A stretch of 64,000 nucleotides of DNA from an uncultured Trueperaceae bacterium (GTDB lineage Bacteria; Deinococcota; Deinococci; Deinococcales; Trueperaceae): positions 1 to 64,000 of the forward strand of contig CALCHY010000311.1 of the NCBI GenBank assembly GCA_937907415.1, in the 5' to 3' direction. A program made the position numbers and the translations under genes. Each line of letters opens with the position of its first letter. Positions within the stretch are counted from its first letter, which is position 1. The notes under the pieces were generated by a model. It searched no databases. It was not told the DNA's origin and was given only the letters and a program-made list of their open reading frames with translations. This document shows, piece after piece, positions 23,685 through 33,199 of this stretch.

Positions 23685-24433
23685 GGGGCCACCGGCGATA
23701 TCGACCAGGCGGCGGGGGAGCTGCCGCCTACTACTTGGTTGTTGCACTTGTAGGTCGTGATGCGGTACGACCCGCCGTAATCATGCGGGTCCACACCATC
23801 GCAGACCGTGTACGAGTTCTGCCCGCAAGCGCCGTCGCTGCCCTGTTGCGTGAAGCAATCGTAAGGCGAAGGGAAGCAACTGTTGCCGTAAGAAATCTTC
23901 TGGATCTGTTCGTTGCACGAATACTGCGCCGACTGCGACGGGGTGTAGGTGCCGTTCACCGTGATGAGGTAACCGCTGAAGGCGCTGGTGGCGAAGGCGT
24001 ACATGTCGCCGCCGCTCCCGATCAGGCGGAAGTAGGCCGTGTCGGCGTTCTGGTTGACCCAACCCTGCCCACCGGCTGGGATGCTGAGCGCCACCACCGT
24101 GCGCGCCGAGGACGTGTACAGGTTCAGGGTCGTGCCGGCCACGTTGTTCTTCACCGTCACGCCGTTGACGCGGTGGCCCCGCCCGCCGTAAGTGAACATG
24201 AGGTTGCTGCCCGTCGCCCACAACGCGCCGCTAGGCTGGGCGCTGCTCTGTACGTCCATGCCGCCAGCTGCACGCAAGTTGCCGCTGGCGTCCACCCAGC
24301 GCAGCGTCTTGGTCGCGGCGTGAAGGTAGAGCTCCTTGGGGGTGTGACCGCTGGCGATGAGTTTCCCCCTCACGATGCCAGAGCCGACGACGAGGCTCCC
24401 ATCGGAGGCGCGAATGTGGATCGCCACCGACAT
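23681..24433 (-). CDS. Tail fibre protein with cysteine-rich C-terminus
   Basis: 250 residues. Residues 1-150 are beta-rich and repeat-like (GKLIASGHTPKELYLHA, WATGSNLMFTYGGRGHRVNG). Residues about 170-232 carry eight cysteines (YSCNEQ, GNSCFPSPYDCF, GACGQN, TVCDG, YKCNNQ) with many Tyr/Asn, resembling extracellular Cys-rich modules. Disulfides would form only outside the cytoplasm. Start overlaps the previous stop by one base (TAATG). Confidence 0.6.
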   Translation of the reverse strand: MSVAIHIRASDGSLVVGSGIVRGKLIASGHTPKELYLHAATKTLRWVDASGNLRAAGGMDVQSSAQPSGALWATGSNLMFTYGGRGHRVNGVTVKNNVAGTTLNLYTSSARTVVALSIPAGGQGWVNQNADTAYFRLIGSGGDMYAFATSAFSGYLITVNGTYTPSQSAQYSCNEQIQKISYGNSCFPSPYDCFTQQGSDGACGQNSYTVCDGVDPHDYGGSYRITTYKCNNQVVGGSSPAAWSISPVAP

Positions 24434-25560
24434 TACTTGACCGGGATCTTCAGGGTCGCGGAGTTGCTGAAGTCCATCGTCGTGTTCGCCGCCATCGTCA
24501 GGGTGCCAGAGGCGAAGGACGTACTTGCGTTGCTGCGCAAGAACGCGGTGGAGTTCAGCCCATCGAGCAAGTCGGAGTCGGCCGCCTTGGCCGAGACGCC
24601 CAACTTGTTACTCAACAGAGTATCCGCCTGCCCCTTGGTGTAGTACAGGGTGTCGTGATTGTGGCTGGACGGGGCGGCAGAGATGTTGGTGCGTGCCTGA
24701 GCCTGCTGTGGGGCTGAAAGCGGCTGCGCGACGTCATACCGCACGTAGCGATCGTCGTGGTTATGCCCAGTGACCGTGGTGCCGAGGCTCTGTAGGGTGA
24801 CCTTATCCGCCGCCGACATGAAGCCGGATTCGCTGGTCGTCGCGTTCGGGTGGGCGCCGGCACCGCCGCGTCCGATGTGATCGAACATGGCGCTGAGGCT
24901 GATGGTTCGATATATGGGGGTAGCCGACTGGATGCCGGTCGCCTGCGAGTACGCGACGCGCAGCAAGGGGGCGGTGTTAGCTGGCCAGCTGGTGCCGGAC
25001 ACGAAGCCGAGGGTGATGCGATCTCGCATCTCCGACACGGTGATGGGCGCAAGGCTGGCGTCGTACTCCTCGCGGGGGATGGGTTCGCCGTCGCTACGCA
25101 CGTAACCGAAGAACGCCCTGTGCTCCGTGAAGACGCCACCACCGCTGGCGTACTTGCCGGGCGGGTTGCGCGTCTCCGGGTTCTCGTCTGCCGCCTGATG
25201 CGCCGCGTAGAGCGTGTAAGTGCCGCTGGGCTGGCCGGTGAGTGACACGTTGGTGGTCTGCAACAGATCCGCGACCTGACATGCGGCCGGGATAGTCACG
25301 TCGGCGAAGCCCCCTGTGGGGCTGGGGGTCGGGTCCTGATCGACGACCCACTGCTCCGCGCTGGTCGGCACGACCGCCGCCAGCGGCGCGTAGACCGTGA
25401 CGACGTGCGTTGAGGTTGCCGCTAGGTACTGAAGCGTTCCGATGACCCCAGGGGGGAAGGTGCCCCAGAGGGTCGCGCTATCAAGGCGGCGCAACACCTC
25501 AAGCAGCCGGCGCTCCTTGCTGCGGATGCGTTCGTTGTTAGCGTACCGCCTCGTTCTCAT
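24433..25560 (-). CDS. Tail fibre
   Basis: 375 residues. The C-terminal third carries two tail-fibre repeats with the H-x-H motif (VTGHNHDDRYVRYDVAQPL and SSHNHDTLYYTKGQADTLL) and a LDGLNSTAFLRSNAST segment, all typical of T4 gp37/lambda-side-fibre style shafts that bind metal in HxH sites. The N-terminal 200 residues probably attach to the baseplate. Binds host surface, inferred. Confidence 0.75.
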   Translation of the reverse strand: MRTRRYANNERIRSKERRLLEVLRRLDSATLWGTFPPGVIGTLQYLAATSTHVVTVYAPLAAVVPTSAEQWVVDQDPTPSPTGGFADVTIPAACQVADLLQTTNVSLTGQPSGTYTLYAAHQAADENPETRNPPGKYASGGGVFTEHRAFFGYVRSDGEPIPREEYDASLAPITVSEMRDRITLGFVSGTSWPANTAPLLRVAYSQATGIQSATPIYRTISLSAMFDHIGRGGAGAHPNATTSESGFMSAADKVTLQSLGTTVTGHNHDDRYVRYDVAQPLSAPQQAQARTNISAAPSSHNHDTLYYTKGQADTLLSNKLGVSAKAADSDLLDGLNSTAFLRSNASTSFASGTLTMAANTTMDFSNSATLKIPVK

Positions 25561-25608
25561 GCGTCGGTTTTAGCAACGTTCAGTACCTGCGTGCGAGAAA
25601 GTCCCAGC

Positions 25609-28600
25609 CTAGCCGCCAAGCAGGTAGTGCCACAACAGGCCGTAGGCCATGTTCAGCTGAGTAACGTCGTCGGGATCGGGGTGAACGGCGTTATGGAGCG
25701 CCAGCGCCTGTGTCGCGATGCGGCCGGTCGGATCCCACGGGGCGAGGGTGTGGAACTGGAAGTAGGCGTACTGGCCTTGCGACTTGCGGCTAGCGCCGCC
25801 TTGGGGGATGCCGCCGCGTGCCACGTCGCCGCCGATGGTGCTGGCGATATCGACGATGCCGTTGTCGAACACGAAGTTACGGAAGGCCGACGCGACCGCC
25901 GTCAGGCGACCGGACGTGACTTCGGCGTGGTTGCTCATGTAGAAGTCAACGAGATCCTGCGCGAAGTAAGTGGCGTAGTAGGACTCGTGCAGGTAGTTCT
26001 CGGCGTTGCCGGTGGCGCTGCCGTCGGCGTTGTACAAGACGCCCATGCGCCAGACGTAGGCGCTGCCGCCGTTCACCGACACCTCGACGAGGTTCACGCC
26101 CGAGCCGGTGCGGAAGTTGGCCGCCAGGTGATCATCCGCCACGGCCTTGTAGGTCGCGTTGCCGGTCAGGCGCCACAGGTAATGGTGCATGAGGGCGTTG
26201 CGGTTCCACGGGTGGGTGAGCCAGAAGTTGATGAAGCTCGTCTTGGGAGCGGTGCCGGGGCCGTTGATGGTCGTCCACTTGGGGATGAACTGCGTGAGGA
26301 GGTAGTTCTTCCAGAAGTCGGCGCGTTCACCGTAATCAACGCCACCGGGGCTGACGAGGCCCCTGTTCTGGTCGAAGGTGTACGCGATGAGCGCCACGAT
26401 GCCGTGCGTCATAACGGCGTCTTGTTCGTGGTTCTCCTTGCGGTAGTAAGTCGCGTTGCCGGAATCATGCTGCCATACCCAGCCGAGGCGCCCGTCACCG
26501 TCGTAATCGCTGAGCTTCGCGCGCGCGAGTTGCCACATGCGGTCAACCCAGTCCAGGAAGCGCAAGTCGCCGGTCGTGCGCAGCACGAGGATGGCGTTAT
26601 GGGTAGCGTCGCCGACAGCCCTGCCGAGGTCGTAGAGGTCAGGCCCCCACGTGGCGTCGCCTTCCGCCAACTCAAGCACATCCGCGTAGAGGTAGGGGGC
26701 GTTGGTGCCGATACCCGTCAGCAAGCGAGCGTGCCACGTCTGCGCGTCTGCGCTGAGGGCGCTCGCCGAGAAGCTGGGGTTGCCGCGATGGTACCAGCGT
26801 TCGGAGAGGGGCGTGGCGTGAGCAACGTTGCTGTAAGGCCCCGAGCCTGCCGATGCCGTCCAACGAACGCGGTAGTAGTACACGTTGCCGTTGGTCAGGC
26901 CGTCATCGACGTACTGCCCCGTCGTGCTGGCGGCGGTTCCCACTTGCGCGAAGCCGCTGCTGGGGCTAGTGCTGCGCTCCACGCTGGCGACGTAAGAGCC
27001 GTCCGGCGTCGAGGTCCAAGCGATGGTCGCGTTAGCGTTGCCGTTGCGGGTGACGATGGTCGGCGCGACCGTTGGGGCGCTGCCGCCGCCACCCGTGTCG
27101 CCCGGCAAGCCCGTGCCACCAGGGCCGGAACCGCGCCCAGGGATCCAGATCAGTTGGTGACGCCACCACTTCTTGAGCAACGCCAACGCCACGGCGCTAG
27201 CGCCAGCGTTCGTGCCGCCGACCCCAAGCCCGATAGCCGGGCTGGTAGGCGCTAGGGAGTAGTCGCCGTTGGGGGCATCCGCGAACTTCGCGACGGACGC
27301 CGACACGTTGAGGAGGTTATTCGACAGCGGGCCGTTGACGTTCACCTCGCCGTTGCGGCTGCTGTTGCCGACGATGACGTTGTTCCGCGTCTCGCTCGGC
27401 GCACCGCCCGTGTCGCTGATGATGCCGATGGCGCCGCTGGCTATCGTGTTGTAAAGGTAGGCGTTGCCGGGGTTTGTCGTGGAGTTGTGGTTCAGGCCCT
27501 GCGCCTTGTGGAACAGCCCGATACATCCGCGCGCGTTGTTGGGTCCGACGCCGGAGTTCTGGCCGCCCATCTTGAAGGCATTGCCGTCGCCTGGCCCGAC
27601 GCCATCAGGCGAGTAGGCGGGGGCGATCGCCACGCAGTCGATGAACTCGCCTTGCGTGGCGCGGAACAGGTCGAAGCAATCGTCGCCGGAGTTGGCTGCC
27701 AGGCAGCGCACGATGCGCGGCGCAGACGCCACGCTGCTAGTGTTGGCGGTTACCACGAAGCCGTCGGGCCGGTTCGTGCCGCCACCCGCGCCGTAGCTGC
27801 CGATGCTGACGCCATCTTGTATCAAGGCGTTATTGGCTCCGTAGACGCACACGCTGCTGGTGTAGCCGGAGTGGACCACGAAGTCTTCGATCTTCGCGCT
27901 GGCGGCCTTCACCAGGATGGCATACGAGGCCGTCACGTCATCGGAGCGCGCCGGCACGCCGGTCAACTCGAAGCCTTTGATGTGAACGCCGGTGGCCGTC
28001 ACCAGGATGCCACGCGACACCTCGTCGCTGAGGGAGCCGCCGTTGCCGCGATCGAGGCGGAAGCGTTCGCTGCCGTAGCCGAAGAGCTTGATGTTCGCTT
28101 TGTTGACGTTCAGTGCCTGGGCGATGGGATAAGTGCCAGCCCGCACGAGGATGGTCTGCCCGGCCGAAGCCGACGAGAGCGCCTTGGCGATGGTCTTGAA
28201 CGGCGTGGAGGTGCTAGTGCCGTTGTTGCTATCGCTGCCGTTCGTGGCGACATAGTAATCGCCGACCGTAGTGTTCGGCGTGACGGGGTAATCGGCGTAG
28301 CTAGAGCTCCCGCTGCCAACGCCGATTAGGCCGGATGGAAGCGGCGGTTCGCCACCGCCGACGACCGTCAAGGTCGCGTTCAGCCCGTTCCTGCCAGTGG
28401 AGGCGCTCCACATGCCGGTGTTCGCGAGCCGGATGGAGTACCGAGGGTCGCCGCTGAGGTTGGCAGACGGGTCCGGGAGCGCCAGGTACATGGCGTAAGC
28501 GCCCGGCGCGATATCGGCAGGCAGCGTAACGGTGTAGTCCAGCACCGCAGATTCGCCGCCGAGCGGCAGGTCGCGTCGGGCATCGCTAGTCAGGCGCAGA

Positions 28601-29733
28601 GTCCTGGCAGTGCCGCTACCGGCGACGAGCACCAAGTCGATCGGCCTTGGGTTGTAGACCTTACCGAAGCCGTAGTTCTGGACGCTCATCTGGATGCTGA
28701 TGGACGCGTTCGGCGCAGCCGTCAGCGGCAGGGTCGCCCAGTGCAGCGCCAGCCGGTGACCGTAACGGCGGCTGATCTCCGCTAGGTGGCCGCTGTCGGC
28801 CCACTTCTGATACATGGACTTCCAGAACTCGGAGTTCATGTAGTCCCAGCCCATGAGCTCCAACTGCTGGATGATGTAAGGGCCGTCGTTCCAGGCGCTG
28901 AGGCCGTCCAGGTCGCACGTCTCCCCGCCGCCGACGCCGGTGCGCCCGATGTCGTTGGCGTACTGGCGCTGTTGCACTTGCGTGGCGACCGCTTCGTTCC
29001 AGTAGGTGGCCATCCATTCACCCGCGCCGTAACAGTCGTTGTAGTGCCCTAGGCGCGACATGACAGAGCCGGTGAAACGGTCGCCATAGGCGGGGGCATC
29101 CGCCCCATAGCGATCGATCATCCACCACGGCGTGCGAAACTGCACTGACATGGTGTTGGGCGTGTTCGCCATGATGGCGTCGATGAACTGGCGCCGCTGC
29201 GTGGTGTTCAGGTGGATGCCGTTGCTGCTGCTGTGCTGTTCACCCCAAGCGCCGACGAATCCGCCTTGCAGGACGGCGATGGAGTCCTTGTAAGCCTCAA
29301 GCAAGGGGGCGAGTTGCTGGATGTGCCCGACCATAGTGGCTATGTCAGCGTCGGCGCCGCTTGAGTCGCGGTTGTAGGCGAAGCGCAGCACCGCCTTACG
29401 GCCACTGTTGCGCCAGGTCGCCATGTCGGCGGCGAGGTTGTTGAGGAACGACGACGGCAGGGTCGTGGTGGTGCGGTAGGCGTCGAGGCGCACGTAGCAC
29501 ATCTGCAACGTGGGGCCGGGCGCGACCCCGTTGACCGGCGCGCTGTTACCCTTCGTGCCATCGAAGCTGTACTTGCTTGAGTCCTCGACGTACCAGCCGC
29601 GCTCCGGGTTGGCGAAGTCGGTGGCGGCGTCAACGACGTAGTTGACGACCTGCGTGTCGCCTTGCGGCGGCGGCGCAATCGGCGAGCCGTCTGCGGCTAC
29701 CAACCCCTTGCGTGCGTACAGCAACAGCGACAT
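25609..29733 (-). CDS. Giant multidomain tail depolymerase/adhesin
   Basis: 1374 residues. Domains by eye: residues 35-480 resemble the DUF4874/DUF4832 glycosidase-like pair (DFANPERGWYVED, FVGAWGEQHSS, GYDGLSAWND style); 485-860 is a right-handed beta-helix of the pectate-lyase type (YYVATNGSDSNNGTSTSTPF, then many short repeats such as GVHIKGFEL); a Gly/Pro linker; 885-970 a fibronectin type III domain (GNANATIAWTSTPDGSYVAS); 980-1374 an alpha/alpha-toroid-like lyase/hydrolase domain (NHEQDAVMTHGIVALIAYT). It likely degrades or binds capsule or exopolysaccharide. Fusion of two potential catalytic domains is unusual. Confidence 0.7.
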   Translation of the reverse strand: MSLLLYARKGLVAADGSPIAPPPQGDTQVVNYVVDAATDFANPERGWYVEDSSKYSFDGTKGNSAPVNGVAPGPTLQMCYVRLDAYRTTTTLPSSFLNNLAADMATWRNSGRKAVLRFAYNRDSSGADADIATMVGHIQQLAPLLEAYKDSIAVLQGGFVGAWGEQHSSSNGIHLNTTQRRQFIDAIMANTPNTMSVQFRTPWWMIDRYGADAPAYGDRFTGSVMSRLGHYNDCYGAGEWMATYWNEAVATQVQQRQYANDIGRTGVGGGETCDLDGLSAWNDGPYIIQQLELMGWDYMNSEFWKSMYQKWADSGHLAEISRRYGHRLALHWATLPLTAAPNASISIQMSVQNYGFGKVYNPRPIDLVLVAGSGTARTLRLTSDARRDLPLGGESAVLDYTVTLPADIAPGAYAMYLALPDPSANLSGDPRYSIRLANTGMWSASTGRNGLNATLTVVGGGEPPLPSGLIGVGSGSSSYADYPVTPNTTVGDYYVATNGSDSNNGTSTSTPFKTIAKALSSASAGQTILVRAGTYPIAQALNVNKANIKLFGYGSERFRLDRGNGGSLSDEVSRGILVTATGVHIKGFELTGVPARSDDVTASYAILVKAASAKIEDFVVHSGYTSSVCVYGANNALIQDGVSIGSYGAGGGTNRPDGFVVTANTSSVASAPRIVRCLAANSGDDCFDLFRATQGEFIDCVAIAPAYSPDGVGPGDGNAFKMGGQNSGVGPNNARGCIGLFHKAQGLNHNSTTNPGNAYLYNTIASGAIGIISDTGGAPSETRNNVIVGNSSRNGEVNVNGPLSNNLLNVSASVAKFADAPNGDYSLAPTSPAIGLGVGGTNAGASAVALALLKKWWRHQLIWIPGRGSGPGGTGLPGDTGGGGSAPTVAPTIVTRNGNANATIAWTSTPDGSYVASVERSTSPSSGFAQVGTAASTTGQYVDDGLTNGNVYYYRVRWTASAGSGPYSNVAHATPLSERWYHRGNPSFSASALSADAQTWHARLLTGIGTNAPYLYADVLELAEGDATWGPDLYDLGRAVGDATHNAILVLRTTGDLRFLDWVDRMWQLARAKLSDYDGDGRLGWVWQHDSGNATYYRKENHEQDAVMTHGIVALIAYTFDQNRGLVSPGGVDYGERADFWKNYLLTQFIPKWTTINGPGTAPKTSFINFWLTHPWNRNALMHHYLWRLTGNATYKAVADDHLAANFRTGSGVNLVEVSVNGGSAYVWRMGVLYNADGSATGNAENYLHESYYATYFAQDLVDFYMSNHAEVTSGRLTAVASAFRNFVFDNGIVDIASTIGGDVARGGIPQGGASRKSQGQYAYFQFHTLAPWDPTGRIATQALALHNAVHPDPDDVTQLNMAYGLLWHYLLGG

Positions 29734-29740
29734 GCTTCTC

Positions 29741-30346
29741 CTAGTAGTAAGACACCATCAGGCGTGGGCGCTGAGCGTCGCCGGTGGCGATCTGGTGCGG
29801 GATGCCAGCCAGGCCGTTGGCGGTGGCCGCGTTGTTGCGCGTGAAGATCCCGACAGCGTTACCAGACGCCCAAGAGGCGCGGTTCACGAGCGCCTGGATA
29901 GCGGAGGTTATGTCTGACTCCGCGACCCGCACGCTGTCGCCGCCGTTCATACCGGACTTGTACAGCCGCTTATCCGCCGAGAAGCTGCCTACGCGGGTGT
30001 TGAAGGCGGCATACGTGGTCGGCGCGAGGGAGTTATCGACTCGCTCTACCCAGTAGTCGAGCCAGTCAACGGCGTCGTCCGTGTACGAGGCGGCGGGATA
30101 GTTGTCGTACCACCGCACGACCCACGACACCGAAGCGGAGACGATCGTGGCGTCCTTCGGCACGGTGACGTTGGGAAGGCGGATGTAACAACTCTTCTGC
30201 GCCGACTTGGTCATGATGTCGAAGTATTCGGTGTAGATGGCACTACCCGACGCTAACAGCGTGTCGGTGTTCGCGGCCGTGTAGAACGTCTTGTCGGTGG
30301 CAGCCGGTGGGGCCGCCGTGCCTAGGCCAAGCAGGACGGGCGCCAT
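29741..30346 (-). CDS. DNRLRE-domain adhesin subunit
   Basis: 201 residues, mostly one beta domain: SCYIRLPNVTVPKDATIVSASVSW, VAESDITSAIQALV, and a terminal RPRLMVSYY. The C-terminal part of the 17862-19015 gene has the same order (FFRFQLP..., [21 protein letters not shown]). This domain class is found in secreted and surface proteins. TAATG overlap with the upstream gene suggests the two products work together. Confidence 0.6.
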   Translation of the reverse strand: MAPVLLGLGTAAPPAATDKTFYTAANTDTLLASGSAIYTEYFDIMTKSAQKSCYIRLPNVTVPKDATIVSASVSWVVRWYDNYPAASYTDDAVDWLDYWVERVDNSLAPTTYAAFNTRVGSFSADKRLYKSGMNGGDSVRVAESDITSAIQALVNRASWASGNAVGIFTRNNAATANGLAGIPHQIATGDAQRPRLMVSYY

Positions 30347-31059
30347 TACGCCGTCCTAGGGATGGTCAACGCCAGCCACGTGTTGAAGCCCGTCACGTTG
30401 ACGCGCAGCACATTGTTAGCCGCGAACGACTGCGAACCCGTCACGCTCGTGAAGCTAGTGCCGTCCGTGGACTTCGCGTACCCGATGGTGGTGGTGCCGA
30501 GGCCGCGCTTCGCGACCCCGCTTAGGTTCAGGGTCACCGGATGCGTGAAGGTGATGTAGTAGTTACCGTCTGCCGGTGGGTTCAGGTAGAAGGACTCGTA
30601 CTGCGTGGGGCGCACGTCTGCCACCACCGCCAGCCACGTGGAGCCGCCATCTGCCGTCACCAGGGTCACGACCGACACTTGGTTCGCGCCGCCTGCTATC
30701 GAGCCGTCGCCGCCGTTCAGGATCGTGGTGTTCGTGGGGAACGTCAGCGTCCTGCCGCCCGTGCCGTCCTGGACGACGCGCAGCGTGATGGTGACGAGCC
30801 TGCCGGACGGCACGTTGGACGGTGCGAGGGTCACGTTGCCCGTGAGCCGCATCGTGCCGGTCACTTGTGCGCCGTTGGAGCAGTTGACCGTGGCCGTGCC
30901 CGACGAGTTGCCGAGCGCGACGTAGACCGCTGGTTCCGCCAGCGCCGCTATGGCCGCCGCCGTCGAGCGCTTGCTGGTCCCGCCTTGGACCACATACGCG
31001 AGCTCAACCCCGGTCAGGGGATCGGCGGCGGGTAGTGCGCTTACCTTGGTATCAGCCAT
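30346..31059 (-). CDS. Receptor-binding head protein, paralogue of collagen-fibre head
   Basis: 237 residues from ATG 31059 (AGGAGGAG upstream). The N-terminus (DTKVSALPAADPLTGVELAYVVQGG) is a common virion-attachment leader of phage fibres. Residues about 50-237 match the C-terminal head of the collagen fibre: GNVTLAPSNVPSG, LNPPADGNYYITF, GYAKSTDGTSFTSVTGSQSF and LALTIPRTA. So a fibre head is encoded twice, once on a collagen stalk and once without. Confidence 0.7.
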   Translation of the reverse strand: MADTKVSALPAADPLTGVELAYVVQGGTSKRSTAAAIAALAEPAVYVALGNSSGTATVNCSNGAQVTGTMRLTGNVTLAPSNVPSGRLVTITLRVVQDGTGGRTLTFPTNTTILNGGDGSIAGGANQVSVVTLVTADGGSTWLAVVADVRPTQYESFYLNPPADGNYYITFTHPVTLNLSGVAKRGLGTTTIGYAKSTDGTSFTSVTGSQSFAANNVLRVNVTGFNTWLALTIPRTA

Positions 31060-31067
31060 CACTCCTC

Positions 31068-32066
31068 CTACTCGATTATGACCTTACTGCCACTTTCAAG
31101 CAGGATGATGTCTCCGCTTTCCAGAAGCAGGAAGTTGGCCCCAGGGCCGATGGGCGCTATGCCGTCGCCCGTGTAGCGGATGTCGTAATAGTCGTTGCCG
31201 AGAGTGTCGCCCTGCACGCCGAAGTTCACGATACAGTAGGCGTCGACGTGGTAAAGCGCCAGCACGGCGAGTAGCGCGGAAGAGAACTGCCCCAGGACCC
31301 ACTGCGGCACGCGCACGAACCACGTGAAGTCCTCGCGCCACACGTCGACGCCCATGAGCTGCACCCCGACGGCGCGGAAGATGCTGAGCACCCCCTCCTG
31401 GCTGCCGGTGGCGCGAGCCAGGCGGAAGGCTTGCGAGTAGACGAAGCGCCGCACTTGCGGCGGCAGGCCGGGCACGCCGGGCGGGTCGTAGCCCATCGAG
31501 TTCGCGCGCGCCTTGACGAGGCGCATGGGGCAGTAGAGCGGGTTGTACAAGTAGTGCTTATTCAGCGCCCAGATGGCGTCGTCATACAGGCGATCCACCA
31601 TGAACGCCACCATGCTGTCCTGGTACTCCTGGTCTACGAAGCCCATGCCGGACGCCACGTAGCGCGTGAGGGCGTTCACGTCGCGCAGCGGGCCGACATC
31701 TTGGCGGCCGAAGCGTTCGTCGGCCACCGGCAGCGCGAAGGCAGTGACCTCCAACCGGAAGCCTGCTGCCGTGACGGCGAAGTCGGTCAGCGACGGTAGC
31801 GGGGCGGCGGGGCGAACGGTGCTGCGGATGAGGAAGCTAGTCACCCCAGTGGTGGCGCTGTGCGTGGCCGGGATCGAGATGTCGAACGACGCGTCGGCGT
31901 TCGTGTGACTCAAGGTGAGTGTGACCGTCGCCGGGTCCGGGTTGTGGATGTACACGCGCTTCTCGCGGTAATGCTGCGGACCGGCTGGTAACTCTAGCGC
32001 CGCGAGCCACGACCTATCCCGGCTGATGGGCCGTAGTAGGGCCGGGTCGTGGTAAGCGCGGATCAC
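31068..32066 (-). CDS. Baseplate protein, tail protein I (gpI)-like
   Basis: 332 residues from GTG 32066. The middle matches the P2 tail protein I pattern: FVDQEYQDSMVAFMVDRLYDDAIW, then helices with FVYSQAFRLARATGSQEGVLSIFRAVGVQLMG. The end has a short repeat FLLLESGDIILLESGSKVI, a motif of phage virion proteins. Follows gpJ, as in P2-type baseplates. Connects the baseplate wedge to fibres. Confidence 0.65.
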   Translation of the reverse strand: MIRAYHDPALLRPISRDRSWLAALELPAGPQHYREKRVYIHNPDPATVTLTLSHTNADASFDISIPATHSATTGVTSFLIRSTVRPAAPLPSLTDFAVTAAGFRLEVTAFALPVADERFGRQDVGPLRDVNALTRYVASGMGFVDQEYQDSMVAFMVDRLYDDAIWALNKHYLYNPLYCPMRLVKARANSMGYDPPGVPGLPPQVRRFVYSQAFRLARATGSQEGVLSIFRAVGVQLMGVDVWREDFTWFVRVPQWVLGQFSSALLAVLALYHVDAYCIVNFGVQGDTLGNDYYDIRYTGDGIAPIGPGANFLLLESGDIILLESGSKVIIE

Positions 32067-33199
32067 TGCGCCTCGGTGAGCGTGATGTCTCCGGCTGCGA
32101 TGCTAGGCGTCGGGTACTCCCACGGTTCCAACTCGTAGACAAGGGCGTCTGGGGTCGCGTCAAGCAAACGGCCGTTGAGGGTGATGTCGACGATGTAGCG
32201 AACGTTCGGCACGGACGCGATGGCGCCCCACAGCTGCCCCGCGAACACGGGGCGTTCGTGCGGCCAGGTGCGCCAATCCAGGTGACGCTGTATCGCCTCA
32301 AGCATGTTCGTCTTGATGTCGTCCTCGTCGGCCCCCGGTTCGATCACGGCTTCGATGGTGCCGCTGATGGGAACCGGCTGAGCGGGGATGACATGCAGCG
32401 CCGACGCGCCGTACGGCACGGTGACGTGCAGCAGGGCGTCCTTCACCGCCGTGGTCTGCGCGTCAATGGCGGCACCACCAGCCTGGTCGACGAGGGCTAG
32501 CGTCAAGTGCCCGGCCTTCGGGGCGGTCTTGGTGTAGGTGGAGGGCGGTGTGTAAAGCACCTCGGTGCGGGCGCTGGCGAAGGCGCGTCCGATGTCGGGG
32601 AAGTTGAGCCCCACGTAATCCGCATGGTCTACGTCGCGCACTAGCGCCTGGGGGTTGAAGGCGTAAGCCCGGAAGAGGGTGCGGATCTCCGCGATCTCGC
32701 TGCCGTCGCGGCCCGGCGAGACATCGGCAATGACCACCGTGGCTCCGCGCAACCAGCCGGCGCTAGCGGTGATGGACGCCGCCGCCTCATCCGGCGTGCC
32801 GTCGCGGCCCTGCATCTCGGCCTTGATCTCCGCCTCACCGACCGTTTGGCCCACGGGGATGACCAGCGCCTCGGTGGCGATGAAGCGCAAGTCTCCCTGC
32901 ACCACGATGAACGGGGCGGCCAAGGAATAGCTGCCACCAGCTGGCGCGGCGGGAACGGTGACGCGCACCTTAGCGGTGGCGAAGCTGGCGACATCCGGCT
33001 CGAAGCCGAACTCAGCGAAGCGCTGCCGCAAGTCGAGCTCGTTGCTGCGGAGCTCGATGGTGGCGGCGGTCGGCAAGTAGATGCCGTGATACAGGGCCAG
33101 CGCCAGGCGGATGTCGCGTTCGCCTAGGTTCTCTGGCGATACTTGTAGGCGCTCGGCGTAGAACGCCAGCCACGCCTCTTGGTCGATGAGGTAACTCAT
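32063..33199 (-). CDS. Baseplate J-like wedge protein
   Basis: 378 residues. The baseplate J signature is seen as VQGDLRFIATEALVIPVGQTVGEAEIKAE, a GWLRGATVVIADVSPGRDGSEIAE turn, FRAYAFNPQALVRDVDHADYVGLNFPDIGRA, and a C-terminal IQRHLDWRTWPHERPVFAGQLWGAI. Length and order match the family. Flanked by gp25-like and gpI-like genes exactly as in contractile tails. Confidence 0.85.
   Translation of the reverse strand: MSYLIDQEAWLAFYAERLQVSPENLGERDIRLALALYHGIYLPTAATIELRSNELDLRQRFAEFGFEPDVASFATAKVRVTVPAAPAGGSYSLAAPFIVVQGDLRFIATEALVIPVGQTVGEAEIKAEMQGRDGTPDEAAASITASAGWLRGATVVIADVSPGRDGSEIAEIRTLFRAYAFNPQALVRDVDHADYVGLNFPDIGRAFASARTEVLYTPPSTYTKTAPKAGHLTLALVDQAGGAAIDAQTTAVKDALLHVTVPYGASALHVIPAQPVPISGTIEAVIEPGADEDDIKTNMLEAIQRHLDWRTWPHERPVFAGQLWGAIASVPNVRYIVDITLNGRLLDATPDALVYELEPWEYPTPSIAAGDITLTEAQ

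Noticed and set aside
25591..27255. Long open frame (554 codons) on the plus strand antisense to the depolymerase gene
   Set aside because: It mirrors the opposite strand of a clear multidomain gene; composition is Val/Gly/Arg/Ala shadow sequence with no domain and no ribosome binding site.
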